Assembly: GCA_902495525.1 (NCBI GenBank)
Contig: CABUXL010000004.1
Location: 14,285 to 78,284, forward strand
Origin: an uncultured Collinsella sp.
Lineage (GTDB): Bacteria > Actinomycetota > Coriobacteriia > Coriobacteriales > Coriobacteriaceae
Length of the DNA: 64,000 nt
Direction: 5' to 3'
In this document: positions 15,711 through 23,914 of the stretch, one piece after another
How positions within the stretch are numbered: position 1 is the first letter of the stretch
Layout: each line of letters starts with the position of its first letter
Notes under the pieces: model-generated
The model's database searches: none
What the model saw: the letters and a program-made list of their open reading frames with translations, nothing else
Told to the model about the DNA's origin: nothing
Program-made: the position numbers and the translations under genes

Positions 15711-16718
15711 ATGCACGCGGCTCGGTTAGGTGCTGGGACCGCAGCGGTCATCGCCGTTTTGGGCCTGAGCGGATGCGCGTTCAACCCGCTGTCTACGTTC
15801 ACGACTCCCACGATCGACCAGATCGAGTACGAGACCGTTACGCCGGCGGTATCGGACGATGCCTTGGTCATGCCGGGAACTCTGACGGTCGCCCTCGATA
15901 CTTCCGATGCGCCGCAGGCCATGCAGGGCGCCGACGGCGAGCTCACGGGATATGCGGTCGACGCCGCCCGCGCCCTCGCAAGCCGCATGGGCCTTAAGGT
16001 CGCCTTTGTCGATGCGTCCTCGGCAGGTTCCGCGCTCGGCGACAAAAAGGCTGATATCTTTATCGGCGAGATCAACTCCACGGACGGGGACGTTAGCTCG
16101 CTCGGCACCTGCCTCTACGATGCCGCTTCCGTGTTCGGTAAAACCAGCGATGGTGGGTCGCTAAGCGTTTCCACCGATACCCTTAACACGTCTACTCTGG
16201 GTGTCCAGATGTCCTCGGCCTCGCAGGAGGCGCTTGCTAAGCAGAGCATCACCGCCAACCAAAAGACCTACTCCAACATCAACGAGTGCTTTGAGGCGCT
16301 CGAGTCCGGCGAGGTCGACTATGTGATCTGCGACTCCACGGCCGGCGGCTACCTTGCACGTCTGATGAGCGAGATCTCCTATGTCGGTGCGCTCGAGGCG
16401 CCCTCGACGCTCGGTGTTGCGGGCCTCTCGTCCAATGACGAACTGTGCCGTGCCGTGAGCGATGCCCTCGACGGCATCACGGTCGACGGTACGCTCGAGG
16501 CAGTCCACTGCGTCTGGTATGGCACGATGCCCTACGACCTCACCACTAAGACGGTTTCGGGCGCTAACGTGCAACCGGGCGACTCTGAGTCCAGTGAGAC
16601 CACGTCCTCCGGCAGCGAGTCCTCCGATTCCAACAATGAGACCGCATCCTCCGAGGACAAATCGTCCAGCCAGGAAGGCACCATCACCGACGACGACATT
16701 AACAAACTCAATAGCTAG
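15711..16718 (+). CDS. Lipoprotein with periplasmic solute-binding (family 3-like) fold
   Basis: A 335-residue extracellular lipoprotein. The signal peptide is short (MHAAR, hydrophobic core, lipobox LSGC), so it is anchored by the Cys at position 22. The body resembles amino-acid-type binding proteins: LTVALDTSDAPQAM...GELTGYAVDAARALASRMGL, then KADIFIGEIN and GEVDYVICDS. A Ser/Glu-rich tail ends it. I chose the ATG at 15711 (GAGGGG 7 bases upstream); an ATG at 15693 is possible but has a poor SD inside the RNA's closing stem. No permease or ATPase genes are adjacent, so it may be a sensor or scavenger rather than part of a local ABC transporter. Confidence 0.75.
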   Translation: MHAARLGAGTAAVIAVLGLSGCAFNPLSTFTTPTIDQIEYETVTPAVSDDALVMPGTLTVALDTSDAPQAMQGADGELTGYAVDAARALASRMGLKVAFVDASSAGSALGDKKADIFIGEINSTDGDVSSLGTCLYDAASVFGKTSDGGSLSVSTDTLNTSTLGVQMSSASQEALAKQSITANQKTYSNINECFEALESGEVDYVICDSTAGGYLARLMSEISYVGALEAPSTLGVAGLSSNDELCRAVSDALDGITVDGTLEAVHCVWYGTMPYDLTTKTVSGANVQPGDSESSETTSSGSESSDSNNETASSEDKSSSQEGTITDDDINKLNS

Positions 16719-16734
16719 TTATTGCTAGGGGTGG

Positions 16735-16818
16735 TGTCTCCTATACGTTGGAAAGGACACCTTTTCACGGTTTCAACACGCACTGCCGGGCTTCTCCAAT
16801 AGGGGAGTCCGGCTTTTT
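16735..16818 (+). terminator. Two hairpins; second is a strong terminator
   Basis: GGTGTC (from about 16735) pairs with GACACC (to about 16761), followed by TTTT. Then GCCGG (16785-16789) pairs with CCGGC (16809-16813), with an inner CTCC/GGGG stem, followed by TTTTT. They end the RNA/lipoprotein transcript. Confidence 0.75.
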
Positions 16819-16875
16819 CATCCCTATAAAACCAGCAGGTCAAAGCTAATTTTCGGGACCAAATACAAATCTGTC

Positions 16876-17031
16876 GGCTCCCTCCTATAGCGCACTTTGC
16901 CACAGAAAAGTGCGAGACTTCGGTATGCGGTATCAAGCAATCGTTATTCGGGTCTTTAGGAATCCGCGTGATTAAATACACGGCAATGGGTACATAGCCA
17001 GTACGGTAAGTCCCCGAGGCAGATTGGAGCC
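16876..17031 (+). promoter_or_regulatory. Possible structured leader of hpf
   Basis: GGCTCC (16876-16881) can pair with GGAGCC (17026-17031), which includes the hpf Shine-Dalgarno. Inside are CGCACTTT/AAAGTGCG (16891-16898/16907-16914) and a CGTG/CACG stem near 16968. A 6-bp long-range pairing can arise by chance, so this is weaker than the RNA at 15369. It could be an alternative location for a raiA-type element. Confidence 0.35.
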
Positions 17032-17035
17032 ACGT

Positions 17036-17620
17036 ATGGATATCAAGGTTTCTGGACGCAAGACGACGGTAACCGATGCTCTGCGTGCGCATGTGGATGA
17101 GAAGATCGGCGAGGCGCTCAAGGTTTTCGATATCGAGCCCATGACGGTCGACGTTGTACTTCGCTATGAGAAGAACCCCTCGAACCCCAACCCGGCAATC
17201 GTCGAGGTCACGGTTCGTGCCCGCGGTTCGGTGATTCGCGTTGCCGAGCACGGTGCAGATATGTACGCCGCCATCGACCTCTCCGCCGATAAGGTCACCC
17301 GCCAGCTGCGCAAGTTCAAGACCAAGGTCGTGGACAACCGCCAGGGCGGTGCCAGCGCCGCGGATGTCGCGCCGGTCGAGCGCGTCGAGGATCTGGCCGA
17401 CCTGCTGCTGCCCGAGGAGGAGGACGACCTGCTCGTCCGCGAGAAGGTTATCGACGTCACCCCGATGACTGAGGAGCAGGCGCTGGTGCAGACCGATCTG
17501 CTCGGCCACGACTTCTACGTGTTCGAGAACGCGACGACCGGCCTTATCAATGTGGTGTATCACCGTAAGAATGGTGGATATGGCATCATCAAGCCCCGCA
17601 TCGAAACACTTGACGAGTAA
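17036..17620 (+). CDS. hpf: Long-form ribosome hibernation-promoting factor (RaiA/YfiA family)
   Basis: A 194-residue two-domain protein. Residues 1-100 are the S30AE/RaiA domain (MDIKVSGRKTTVTDALRAHVDEKI...), which binds the 30S decoding region. The C-terminal domain (VIDVTPMTEEQALVQTDLLGHDFYVFENA...GYGIIKP) is the dimerisation part found in long HPF proteins that form 100S ribosomes. I chose the ATG at 17036 with GGAG 6 bases upstream over a TTG at 17024. Followed by a terminator, so it is probably monocistronic. Confidence 0.95.
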   Translation: MDIKVSGRKTTVTDALRAHVDEKIGEALKVFDIEPMTVDVVLRYEKNPSNPNPAIVEVTVRARGSVIRVAEHGADMYAAIDLSADKVTRQLRKFKTKVVDNRQGGASAADVAPVERVEDLADLLLPEEEDDLLVREKVIDVTPMTEEQALVQTDLLGHDFYVFENATTGLINVVYHRKNGGYGIIKPRIETLDE

Positions 17621-17649
17621 AATACGTTAACTTGCATGAGTTAACGGTT

Positions 17650-17681
17650 GGCGGCCATCCCATGCGGGTGGCCGCCTTTTT
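17650..17681 (+). terminator. Terminator after hpf
   Basis: GGCGGCCATCC (17650-17660) pairs with GGGTGGCCGCC (17666-17676), followed by TTTTT. Confidence 0.9.
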
Positions 17682-17699
17682 ACGTAAGGAGTCGCTTTG

Positions 17700-18653
17700 A
17701 TGGACAAGGCCGCATCTACCGGTCATTCGGACCGTTGCCGCATCGTCGTCGATACCTGCTGCGACTTTAGCCCCGAGGTCGCCGCGAACCTCGATGTCGA
17801 TATCCTGGGTTTCCCCTTCATTATCGATGGCGAGGAGCGCACGGATGACATCTGGTCGAGCATCACGCCCAAGGAGTTTTACGACCGCATGCGCGCTGGT
17901 GCCCGCGTGTCCACCTCGGCTGTGTCGCTCGGTCGCTATATCGAGTTCTTTACCGAGTGCGCCAAAGAGGGCACGCCCACGGTCTACCTGTGCTTTACCT
18001 CGGCGCTGTCGTCGAGCTACAACTCCGCGTGCCAGGCGGCAGATGCCGTGCGCGCCGAGTATCCCGATTTTGAGCTGTACGTGGTCGACAACGCTCTGCC
18101 CTGCGCGACCGGCGCGCTCTTGGCGCTCGAGGCCGTGCGCCAGCGTTCGGCGGGACTGACCGCCAAGCAGCTGGTCGATTGGGCAAACGAGGCAAAGACC
18201 TACGTCCACGGCTACTTTACGCTCGAGAGCTTCGACGCACTGGCTGCCGGCGGCCGCATTCCGCCCGCGGCGGCGCAGCTCACGGCAAAGCTCGACGTCA
18301 AGCCCGAGCTCTCCTACGACCTGGCCGGCTCGCTGTCGCTGATCGGCGTCAACCGCGGCCGCAAGAAGGCGCTCAAGTCCATCCTCAAGTCGTTCCGCGA
18401 GAACTACGTGCCCGATCGCACCATGCCCATCGCCATCATGACGGCCGATGCCGAAAAGGATGGTGACTGGCTCGAAGCCGCCATCCGCAAGGAGGAGGGT
18501 TGCGCCGACGTCACGATCATTCGCGGCTCCGTGGGTCCCACCGTCGGCTCGCACGTGGGCCCCGGCATGGTGGGCTGCGCGTTTTGGGGTAAGAACCGCG
18601 CCGACAAGGCGTCGCTTTCCGACCGTATCGCCCGCCGCGTGCGCGGTCAGTAG
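17700..18653 (+). CDS. DegV family fatty-acid-binding protein
   Basis: A 317-residue DegV/FakB-like protein. Such proteins bind a long-chain fatty acid for phosphorylation by a FakA-type kinase. It opens with CRIVVDTCCDFSPEV, a variant of the family's DS-x-x-D nucleotide/lipid motif, and contains RVSTSAVSLGRY, YLCFTSALSSSYNSA, LYVVDNALPCATG and GGRIP, which are typical lipid-pocket segments. Start ATG 17700 with AAGGAG 8 bases upstream; a TTG directly before it is less likely. No fakA-like gene is adjacent. Confidence 0.88.
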   Translation: MDKAASTGHSDRCRIVVDTCCDFSPEVAANLDVDILGFPFIIDGEERTDDIWSSITPKEFYDRMRAGARVSTSAVSLGRYIEFFTECAKEGTPTVYLCFTSALSSSYNSACQAADAVRAEYPDFELYVVDNALPCATGALLALEAVRQRSAGLTAKQLVDWANEAKTYVHGYFTLESFDALAAGGRIPPAAAQLTAKLDVKPELSYDLAGSLSLIGVNRGRKKALKSILKSFRENYVPDRTMPIAIMTADAEKDGDWLEAAIRKEEGCADVTIIRGSVGPTVGSHVGPGMVGCAFWGKNRADKASLSDRIARRVRGQ

Positions 18654-18751
18654 ACAAGCGCTGCGTCCGTAATCGCCCTCGACTCACAGCCCAAACGCTG
18701 GCACCGAGTATTCAACCTGGTAACAACACCCAACCCAAAAGGAAAGGTTTC

Positions 18752-19831
18752 ATGGCAAACAAGCTCTCCGTCGCATTCATTGGCACCGGAATCATGGGTG
18801 CCCCCATCGCCGGCCACATTCTGGACGCCGGCTATCCCGTCACGGTCAACAACCGCACCAAGTCCAAGGCGGCGGCGCTTATCGAGCGCGGCGCCGTCTG
18901 GGCAGATACGCCGGCCGATGCCGCGGCGAACGCCGATGTCGTCTTTACCATGGTGGGCTATCCCTCCGAGGTCGAGGAACTCTACCTGGCGGGCGACGGC
19001 CTGCTCTCGTGCACTAAGCCCGGCGCGGTCTTGATCGACCTCACCACGAGCTCGCCCGAGCTTGCCCGTGACATTGCCGAGGCCGCCCAGGTTTCTGGTC
19101 GCATGGCGTTTGACTGCCCCGTCACCGGCGGCGAGTCGGGCGCTATCGCCGGTACGCTCACGGCTATCGTGGGCGCTACCGAGAACGACATCGCGCCGGT
19201 CCGCGACATCCTTGCCACCTTTGCGGCCAACATCTGCTGCTTCGACGGCGCCGGCAAGGGCCAGGCTGCCAAGCTCGCCAACCAGGTGTCGCTGGGCGCC
19301 TGCATGGTCGGCATGGCAGACGCCATGGCATTTGCCGAGTTGAGCGGCCTTGACCTGGAGAAGACCCGCCAGATGATCCTGGGCGGCACCGGCAAGTCCG
19401 GCGCCATGGAGAGCCTGGCTCCCAAGGCGCTCGACGGCGACTACAAGCCCGGCTTTATGGTCGAGCACTTTATCAAGGACCTGCGCTTGGCGCTCGCCTA
19501 TGCCGACGACCGCGAGCTTGCGCTGCCCGGTGCCGACGTGGCCTTTACGCTCTACGACATGCTCGACGCCATCGGTGGTGCCAAGCTGGGTACCCAGGCC
19601 GTCACGGTCCTCTATAAGGAGGAGGCCGACGCCATCGCCGCCGGTCTGGACTGGTCGCAGTATCGTCCCGAGGAGCATGGCGCTCACGAGGACGGCTGCG
19701 GTTGCGGCGAGCATGGCGACGATCACGAGTGCGGTTGTGGCCACCACCACGACGAGGGCCACGAGTACTGCGGCGGCCACGGCCATGATGACGGCCACGA
19801 GTGCTGCTGCGGCCACCATCACGGGGAGTAG
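18752..19831 (+). CDS. Beta-hydroxyacid dehydrogenase (3-hydroxyisobutyrate type) with His/Cys-rich tail
   Basis: A 359-residue NAD(P)-dependent oxidoreductase. The Rossmann motif is FIGTGIMGAPIAGHI, followed by the substrate loop DCPVTGGESGAIAGTL and GKGQAAKLANQ with the catalytic Lys, which defines the 3-hydroxyisobutyrate/tartronate-semialdehyde reductase family. Up to about residue 310 it is a normal family member. Residues about 315-359 are a His/Cys/Asp/Gly-rich tail with repeated CGCG, GHHH and HECxCG units, unusual for the family and suggestive of metal binding. The substrate cannot be named. Start ATG 18752 with AAAGG upstream. A small membrane-protein gene starts 5 bases after the stop. 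Confidence 0.85.
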   Translation: MANKLSVAFIGTGIMGAPIAGHILDAGYPVTVNNRTKSKAAALIERGAVWADTPADAAANADVVFTMVGYPSEVEELYLAGDGLLSCTKPGAVLIDLTTSSPELARDIAEAAQVSGRMAFDCPVTGGESGAIAGTLTAIVGATENDIAPVRDILATFAANICCFDGAGKGQAAKLANQVSLGACMVGMADAMAFAELSGLDLEKTRQMILGGTGKSGAMESLAPKALDGDYKPGFMVEHFIKDLRLALAYADDRELALPGADVAFTLYDMLDAIGGAKLGTQAVTVLYKEEADAIAAGLDWSQYRPEEHGAHEDGCGCGEHGDDHECGCGHHHDEGHEYCGGHGHDDGHECCCGHHHGE

Positions 19832-19836
19832 CGCCC

Positions 19837-20265
19837 ATGAGCTGGACGTTCGTGGTGCTTGCGCTGGTGCTCTTTCTCTTTGCGATCTACATTGGCTTTT
19901 TGTGCGGCCAGTGGGCGTGCGAAAAGCGTGTCATCACCAAGCGCGACTACTGGATTGCCAACTTTGCGGGAGCGGCGGCAGTCGTCCTGCTGACCTGGGT
20001 GTTCTCACTGTTCCCGCTGGTGCAGTTTGCGCCGATCGGCTGGCTCGGCGGCTTTATCGCCGGCCTTAAGATGAGCTTTGGCGAGTCCGTCGGTCCGTGG
20101 CGCAAGCACGACGAGGTCTTTAACGTCAACAAGGCTCACCGTGCCGCCGCCGACGCGGGCGACGCCGAGGAACGCCGCCGTGCGCGTCGCAATGGCGCGG
20201 CCGATCGACAGCTCATCTCGGTCACCGATGACAGCAAGGGTGCTGGCAAGCACGCTAAGAAATAG
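19837..20265 (+). CDS. Small membrane protein of unknown function
   Basis: A 142-residue protein with two hydrophobic helices: WTFVVLALVLFLFAIYIGFL at the N-terminus and FAGAAAVVLLTWVFSLFPLV after a short charged loop. A basic, hydrophilic C-terminus follows (RRRARRNGAADRQ). The start ATG 19837 lies 5 bases after the dehydrogenase stop, with GGGGAG upstream. It probably shares a transcript with the dehydrogenase and the HEAT-like gene. I do not recognise the family. Confidence 0.6.
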   Translation: MSWTFVVLALVLFLFAIYIGFLCGQWACEKRVITKRDYWIANFAGAAAVVLLTWVFSLFPLVQFAPIGWLGGFIAGLKMSFGESVGPWRKHDEVFNVNKAHRAAADAGDAEERRRARRNGAADRQLISVTDDSKGAGKHAKK

Positions 20266-20280
20266 TAAGAAGAGGTAACT

Positions 20281-20979
20281 ATGGCAGAAAACAAAGACGA
20301 ACAGCTCACCGACGAGGAGCTGGCACAGCTTCAGCTGGCAGAGGAGAACGAGAACGCCGTCGACCGTCTGGTCAAGGAACTCGGCTGCCCCACGCGCCGC
20401 ATCCGCCAGTTTGCCGCCCGCGTGCTGCACCTGCTTGCCGAGCGCGATCCGCAGCGCGTCGTGCCCTGCGTGCCCGCGCTGATCGAGGCGCTCGACCGCC
20501 CCGAGGCTCAGACCCGCTGGGAGGCCCTCGATGCCCTGACGGCGCTCGCCACCACCTGCCCCGAGCAGCTGGGCGATGCCTTTGAGGGTGCCGAGACCGC
20601 ACTGTTCGACGAGATCTCCTCCACGCTGCGCTATGCTGCCTTCCGCCTGCTGTGCGTGTGGGGCGCCACGAGCGTCGAGCGTTCGCGCGAGGCTTGGCCC
20701 ATCCTGGACGAGGCCATCCAGTGCTACCACGGCGACCTCGAGTATCGCGACATGCTCGGTTGCCTGTACGAGTTTGGCCAGGGCGAGATTGACGCCGAGG
20801 TCGCCGAGAAGCTCGCGCTGCGCCTTAAGTTCGACGCCGAGAACGGCAAGGGCAGCTATCTCAAAGCCCGTTCGAGCGAGATTTGCGAAATGCTTGTTAA
20901 ACGCTTTGACCTTGATCTCTCCAAAAAGAAGAAGCGTGCTAGCGTTAAAAAATCTGACGACGCCGAAAACGAGGAGTAA
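20281..20979 (+). CDS. HEAT-repeat-like helical protein
   Basis: A 232-residue soluble protein made of helix pairs resembling HEAT/armadillo repeats: TRRIRQFAARVLHLLAERDP, RVVPCVPALIEALDRPEAQT, RWEALDALTALATTCPEQ, RYAAFRLLCVWGATSVER. Such scaffolds usually bind proteins. The C-terminus is lysine-rich, then acidic. Its start follows the preceding membrane-protein gene by 15 bases, and isocitrate dehydrogenase begins 6 bases after it, so it is inside an operon. Function unknown. Confidence 0.7.
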   Translation: MAENKDEQLTDEELAQLQLAEENENAVDRLVKELGCPTRRIRQFAARVLHLLAERDPQRVVPCVPALIEALDRPEAQTRWEALDALTALATTCPEQLGDAFEGAETALFDEISSTLRYAAFRLLCVWGATSVERSREAWPILDEAIQCYHGDLEYRDMLGCLYEFGQGEIDAEVAEKLALRLKFDAENGKGSYLKARSSEICEMLVKRFDLDLSKKKKRASVKKSDDAENEE

Positions 20980-20985
20980 CAGATT

Positions 20986-22071
20986 ATGGCGCACGATGTA
21001 GTCCTGATTCCCGGTGACGGTATCGGTCCCGAGATTACGCAGGCCATGCGCCGCGTGGTCGAGGCCACCGGTGTCCAGATCAACTGGAACGTCCAGGAGG
21101 CCGGCGCCGGCGTCATGGACGAGTTTGGCACGCCGCTGCCCCAGCACGTGCTCGATGCGATCGCCGAGACCAAGGTTGCCATCAAGGGTCCCATCACCAC
21201 ACCGGTCGGCACGGGTTTCCGCAGCGTTAACGTGGCCCTGCGCAAGCACTTCGACCTGTACGCCTGCGTGCGCCCCTGCCTGTCGCAGCCGGGCGACGGC
21301 TCGCGCTTCCGCGATGTCGACCTGGTTATCGTGCGCGAGAACACCGAGGACCTCTACGCCGGCATCGAGTTCGATGAGGGCGCTGCCGAGGTCGAGGAGC
21401 TCTCGCAGCTCGTCGAGCGCTCGGGCCAGAAGACCTTCGCCGCTGATTCCGCCATTTCAATTAAGCCGATTTCCATCGCCAAGAGCCGCCGCATTGTGGA
21501 GTATGCCTTTGAGTATGCCCGCCGCTGCGGCCGCAAAAAGGTGACGGCCGTGCACAAGGCCAACATCATGAAGGCGACCGACGGCCTGTTCCTGCGCGTG
21601 GCGCGCGAGGTGGCCGCCAACTATCCCGATATCGAGTTCAACGACAAGATCGTCGACGCCACCTGCATGGGCCTGGTCCAGAACCCCAACGACTTCGATG
21701 TCCTGGTGCTGCCCAACCTGTACGGCGACATCGTGAGTGACCTGTGCGCCGGCCTGGTGGGCGGCTTAGGGATGGCCCCCGGCTCCAACATCGGTGCCGA
21801 CTGCGCCATCTTTGAGGCTACGCACGGCTCCGCGCCCGATATCGCGGGCCAGGATATCGCTAACCCCACGGCCGAGATTCTGTCTGCGGCTATGATGCTC
21901 GATCACCTGGGCGAGAGCGACGCGGCCAATCGCATTCGCGCCGCCGTTTCTGCCACGCTCGACGAGGGTGAGCAGGTTACCGGCGACGTTCGTCGTGCCC
22001 AGACCGGCTCCGTTGAGGGCGCTGTGGGCACGCAGGCCTTTGCCGATGCCGTTATCGCGCACCTGGCCTAA
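20986..22071 (+). CDS. NAD-type isocitrate dehydrogenase (IDH/IMDH family)
   Basis: A 361-residue beta-decarboxylating dehydrogenase converting isocitrate to 2-oxoglutarate. It has the nucleotide-site start VLIPGDGIGPEI, the substrate helix GFRSVNVALRKHFDLYACVRP (the SVN of isocitrate-specific enzymes), IVRENTEDLYAGIE, and LYGDIVSDLCAGLVGGLGMAPGSNIG with metal-binding aspartates. FEATHGSAPDIAGQDIANP is the classic NAD-type adenine motif. Isopropylmalate dehydrogenase is a less likely alternative because of the SVN motif and the absence of leu genes nearby. It is the last gene of its operon; a terminator follows. Confidence 0.9.
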   Translation: MAHDVVLIPGDGIGPEITQAMRRVVEATGVQINWNVQEAGAGVMDEFGTPLPQHVLDAIAETKVAIKGPITTPVGTGFRSVNVALRKHFDLYACVRPCLSQPGDGSRFRDVDLVIVRENTEDLYAGIEFDEGAAEVEELSQLVERSGQKTFAADSAISIKPISIAKSRRIVEYAFEYARRCGRKKVTAVHKANIMKATDGLFLRVAREVAANYPDIEFNDKIVDATCMGLVQNPNDFDVLVLPNLYGDIVSDLCAGLVGGLGMAPGSNIGADCAIFEATHGSAPDIAGQDIANPTAEILSAAMMLDHLGESDAANRIRAAVSATLDEGEQVTGDVRRAQTGSVEGAVGTQAFADAVIAHLA

Positions 22072-22130
22072 GGCATGCACACTGCAAACGCCTAAATAGT
22101 ACTTAAGTGTTTGCGTATAACCTGAGAATC

Positions 22131-22162
22131 AATACGCCCGGCGCTCTGTCGGGCGTATTCTA
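22131..22162 (+). terminator. Terminator after isocitrate dehydrogenase
   Basis: AATACGCCCG (22131-22140) pairs with CGGGCGTATT (22150-22159). A weaker GCAAAC/GTTTGC hairpin lies just before it at 22084-22114. Confidence 0.75.
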
Positions 22163-22197
22163 TTGAGGACTATGTTTCCTAACAAGGAGTAACCGAT

Positions 22198-23283
22198 ATG
22201 GGTCTGATTCAAAAGAAGGACGAGAAGGACGAGATCGACGGCATCCAGATCATCGAGCGCGGCGAAGGCCCCGACGGTGATGAGGACGAGAAGATCGATC
22301 TGGTCGCCGGTACGTCTGCCGAGCACATTGCTGCCGGTACGACGGCCGAGGAGGAGGACGCCCGTCTGGAGGCTCAGATCGCCGCGGACGCCGCCGACGA
22401 GAACCTCATGCCCGAGGAGCAAGACGAGGACGACGACTCCGACGAAGACGACCATGCATCCAAGCACAAGAAGACGATGATTGCCGCCTTTGTGGTCGCT
22501 ATCGTGATCGCTGCTGTGGTCGGTTTCTTTATCGGCAACGGTGGTTTTGGCGGCAAGGGCGTCGGCTCGGCGACCCTCACCGAGGACCAACTCGATTCGA
22601 CCGTGGCAAGCTACAGCTACAACGGCAAGAAGAGCGACATCACCGCGCGCGAGGCTATCGAGAGCCAGTACAGCCTCGACACCGTCAAGGATGGCGATGG
22701 CAACTACACTGCTCCCTCTGCCGACGTTATCCTGTCCTACGTGCGCAACAAGATCCTGCTCGATGCTGCCGAGGACGAGGGCATCACCGTCTCTTCTAAG
22801 GAAATGAAGAAGTACGCCGAGGATTCCATCGGCACTTCGGACTACAAGACCATGGCCACGCAGTATGGCGTGTCCAAGGACCAGGCCAAGCAGATCGTCC
22901 GCCAGTCCGCGACGTTGCAGAAGCTCTACAAGAAGAAGGTCGGCGACAGCTCCGCAAGCATGCCGACCGCCCCGACCGAGCCTGCTGACGGCAACGAGGA
23001 GACCGCGAGCAAGGACTACGCCGACTACATCATCAACCTTGCCGGCGACGAGTGGGATAGCTCAAAGGGCACTTGGAAGGACGCCGATAGCACCTACGCT
23101 AAGGCCTTCGCTGACGATGCCTTTACGGCCGATAGCGCTACCTATAAGCAGGCCATGACCGCCTATTACACCGCCTACCAGCAGTATTCCTCGCAGGCTT
23201 CGAGCGCCAGCTCCAAGTGGACCGAGTATGCTAACGGCCTCTACGCCAAGGCCAACATCAGCATCTACGGCCTGTTTGCGTAA
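22198..23283 (+). CDS. Membrane-anchored SurA/PrsA-like protein (N-terminal foldase domain, no PPIase core seen)
   Basis: A 361-residue protein with a long acidic cytoplasmic N-terminus (EEQDEDDDSDEDDH), one transmembrane helix around residues 95-117 (MIAAFVVAIVIAAVVGFFIG) and an extracellular helical domain. The segment DVILSYVRNKILLDAAEDEGITVSSKEMKKYAED resembles the SurA/trigger-factor-type chaperone N-domain (helix, hydrophobic pocket, 'GI-x-V-S'). I do not see a parvulin PPIase domain after it. Start ATG 22198 with AAGGAG upstream; the gene is alone between two terminators. Confidence 0.65.
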   Translation: MGLIQKKDEKDEIDGIQIIERGEGPDGDEDEKIDLVAGTSAEHIAAGTTAEEEDARLEAQIAADAADENLMPEEQDEDDDSDEDDHASKHKKTMIAAFVVAIVIAAVVGFFIGNGGFGGKGVGSATLTEDQLDSTVASYSYNGKKSDITAREAIESQYSLDTVKDGDGNYTAPSADVILSYVRNKILLDAAEDEGITVSSKEMKKYAEDSIGTSDYKTMATQYGVSKDQAKQIVRQSATLQKLYKKKVGDSSASMPTAPTEPADGNEETASKDYADYIINLAGDEWDSSKGTWKDADSTYAKAFADDAFTADSATYKQAMTAYYTAYQQYSSQASSASSKWTEYANGLYAKANISIYGLFA

Positions 23284-23325
23284 GGTTTGCCTGCACTACT
23301 GCGCGCTAACCGATCTACCTGATTG

Positions 23326-23362
23326 AGCCCGCTAGAACGGACAACGTTCTAGCGGGCTTTTT
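23326..23362 (+). terminator. Strong terminator
   Basis: AGCCCGCTAGAACG (23326-23339) and CGTTCTAGCGGGCT (23345-23358) form a perfect 14-bp stem followed by TTTTT. Confidence 0.95.
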
Positions 23363-23914
23363 GTTGCCGAAATCAATAGGATAGGCCTCGCGCCCGCACA
23401 AGCGCTCCATCGGGTTCCCCTAATTCATCTGGGAAAACAACTGCAAACGATTGCAAGTGACCGGTGAACGGTCGAAAACTACCGTTCACCGATAATCTCA
23501 AAACTGGTTCTAACTGGTATTAAGTCAAAAAGACCAATTCACATATCTTCACAATGACCTGCAATTTTTCTACACGCTATTTTTAGCCGCCCTGCGTTGT
23601 TTAGACACAGGAAAAGATCCGATCTTTTGCCAAAGCATTTCGGAACGGTTTCAAAACCGCAGGTAGAAGTGTTAACGACCGGTAAACGGTCGATTTATCA
23701 CCGTGAGCGGTGCAAAAACGTTTTACCGTATGAATCAACGAAAGCGACCTCTTCTGGGGTGATATAGTGACAACAACACGTCACGTGGTTACTACCAGTT
23801 TAGAAACCACTGGTCTTCAAAGTACGCTTTCTAAGAAGCTTTAAGGGCGAGCGCCCGCTGGCTTCCGAAAATCATCGGACTCAGATCGTACACACCTTCG
23901 GAAGGGAAATTTGA
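23363..23914 (+). promoter_or_regulatory. Control region of the amino-sugar PTS operon
   Basis: No gene is seen. CGGTGAACGGT (23462-23472) faces ACCGTTCACCG (23481-23491), an inverted pair with an 8-base spacer. CGGTAAACGGT (23680-23690) and a related CGTGAGCGGT (23702-23711) follow. TATAGT at 23763-23768 is a likely -10; its -35 is poor, so activation may be needed. A GntR-type operator lies just after it. Confidence 0.6.
23786..23797 (+). promoter_or_regulatory. GntR (NagR/DasR-type) operator, copy 1
   Basis: TGGTTACTACCA has the TGGT-N4-ACCA architecture of DasR/NagR sites. The identical 12-mer occurs at 28079-28090. It lies about 18 bases downstream of the -10, where a repressor would block initiation. 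Confidence 0.7.

Noticed and set aside
23510..23535. A third GntR site (CTGGTTCTAACTGG)
   Set aside because: It has TGGT but no ACCA at the right distance; it reads as a partial direct repeat, not the palindrome found at 23786 and 28079.
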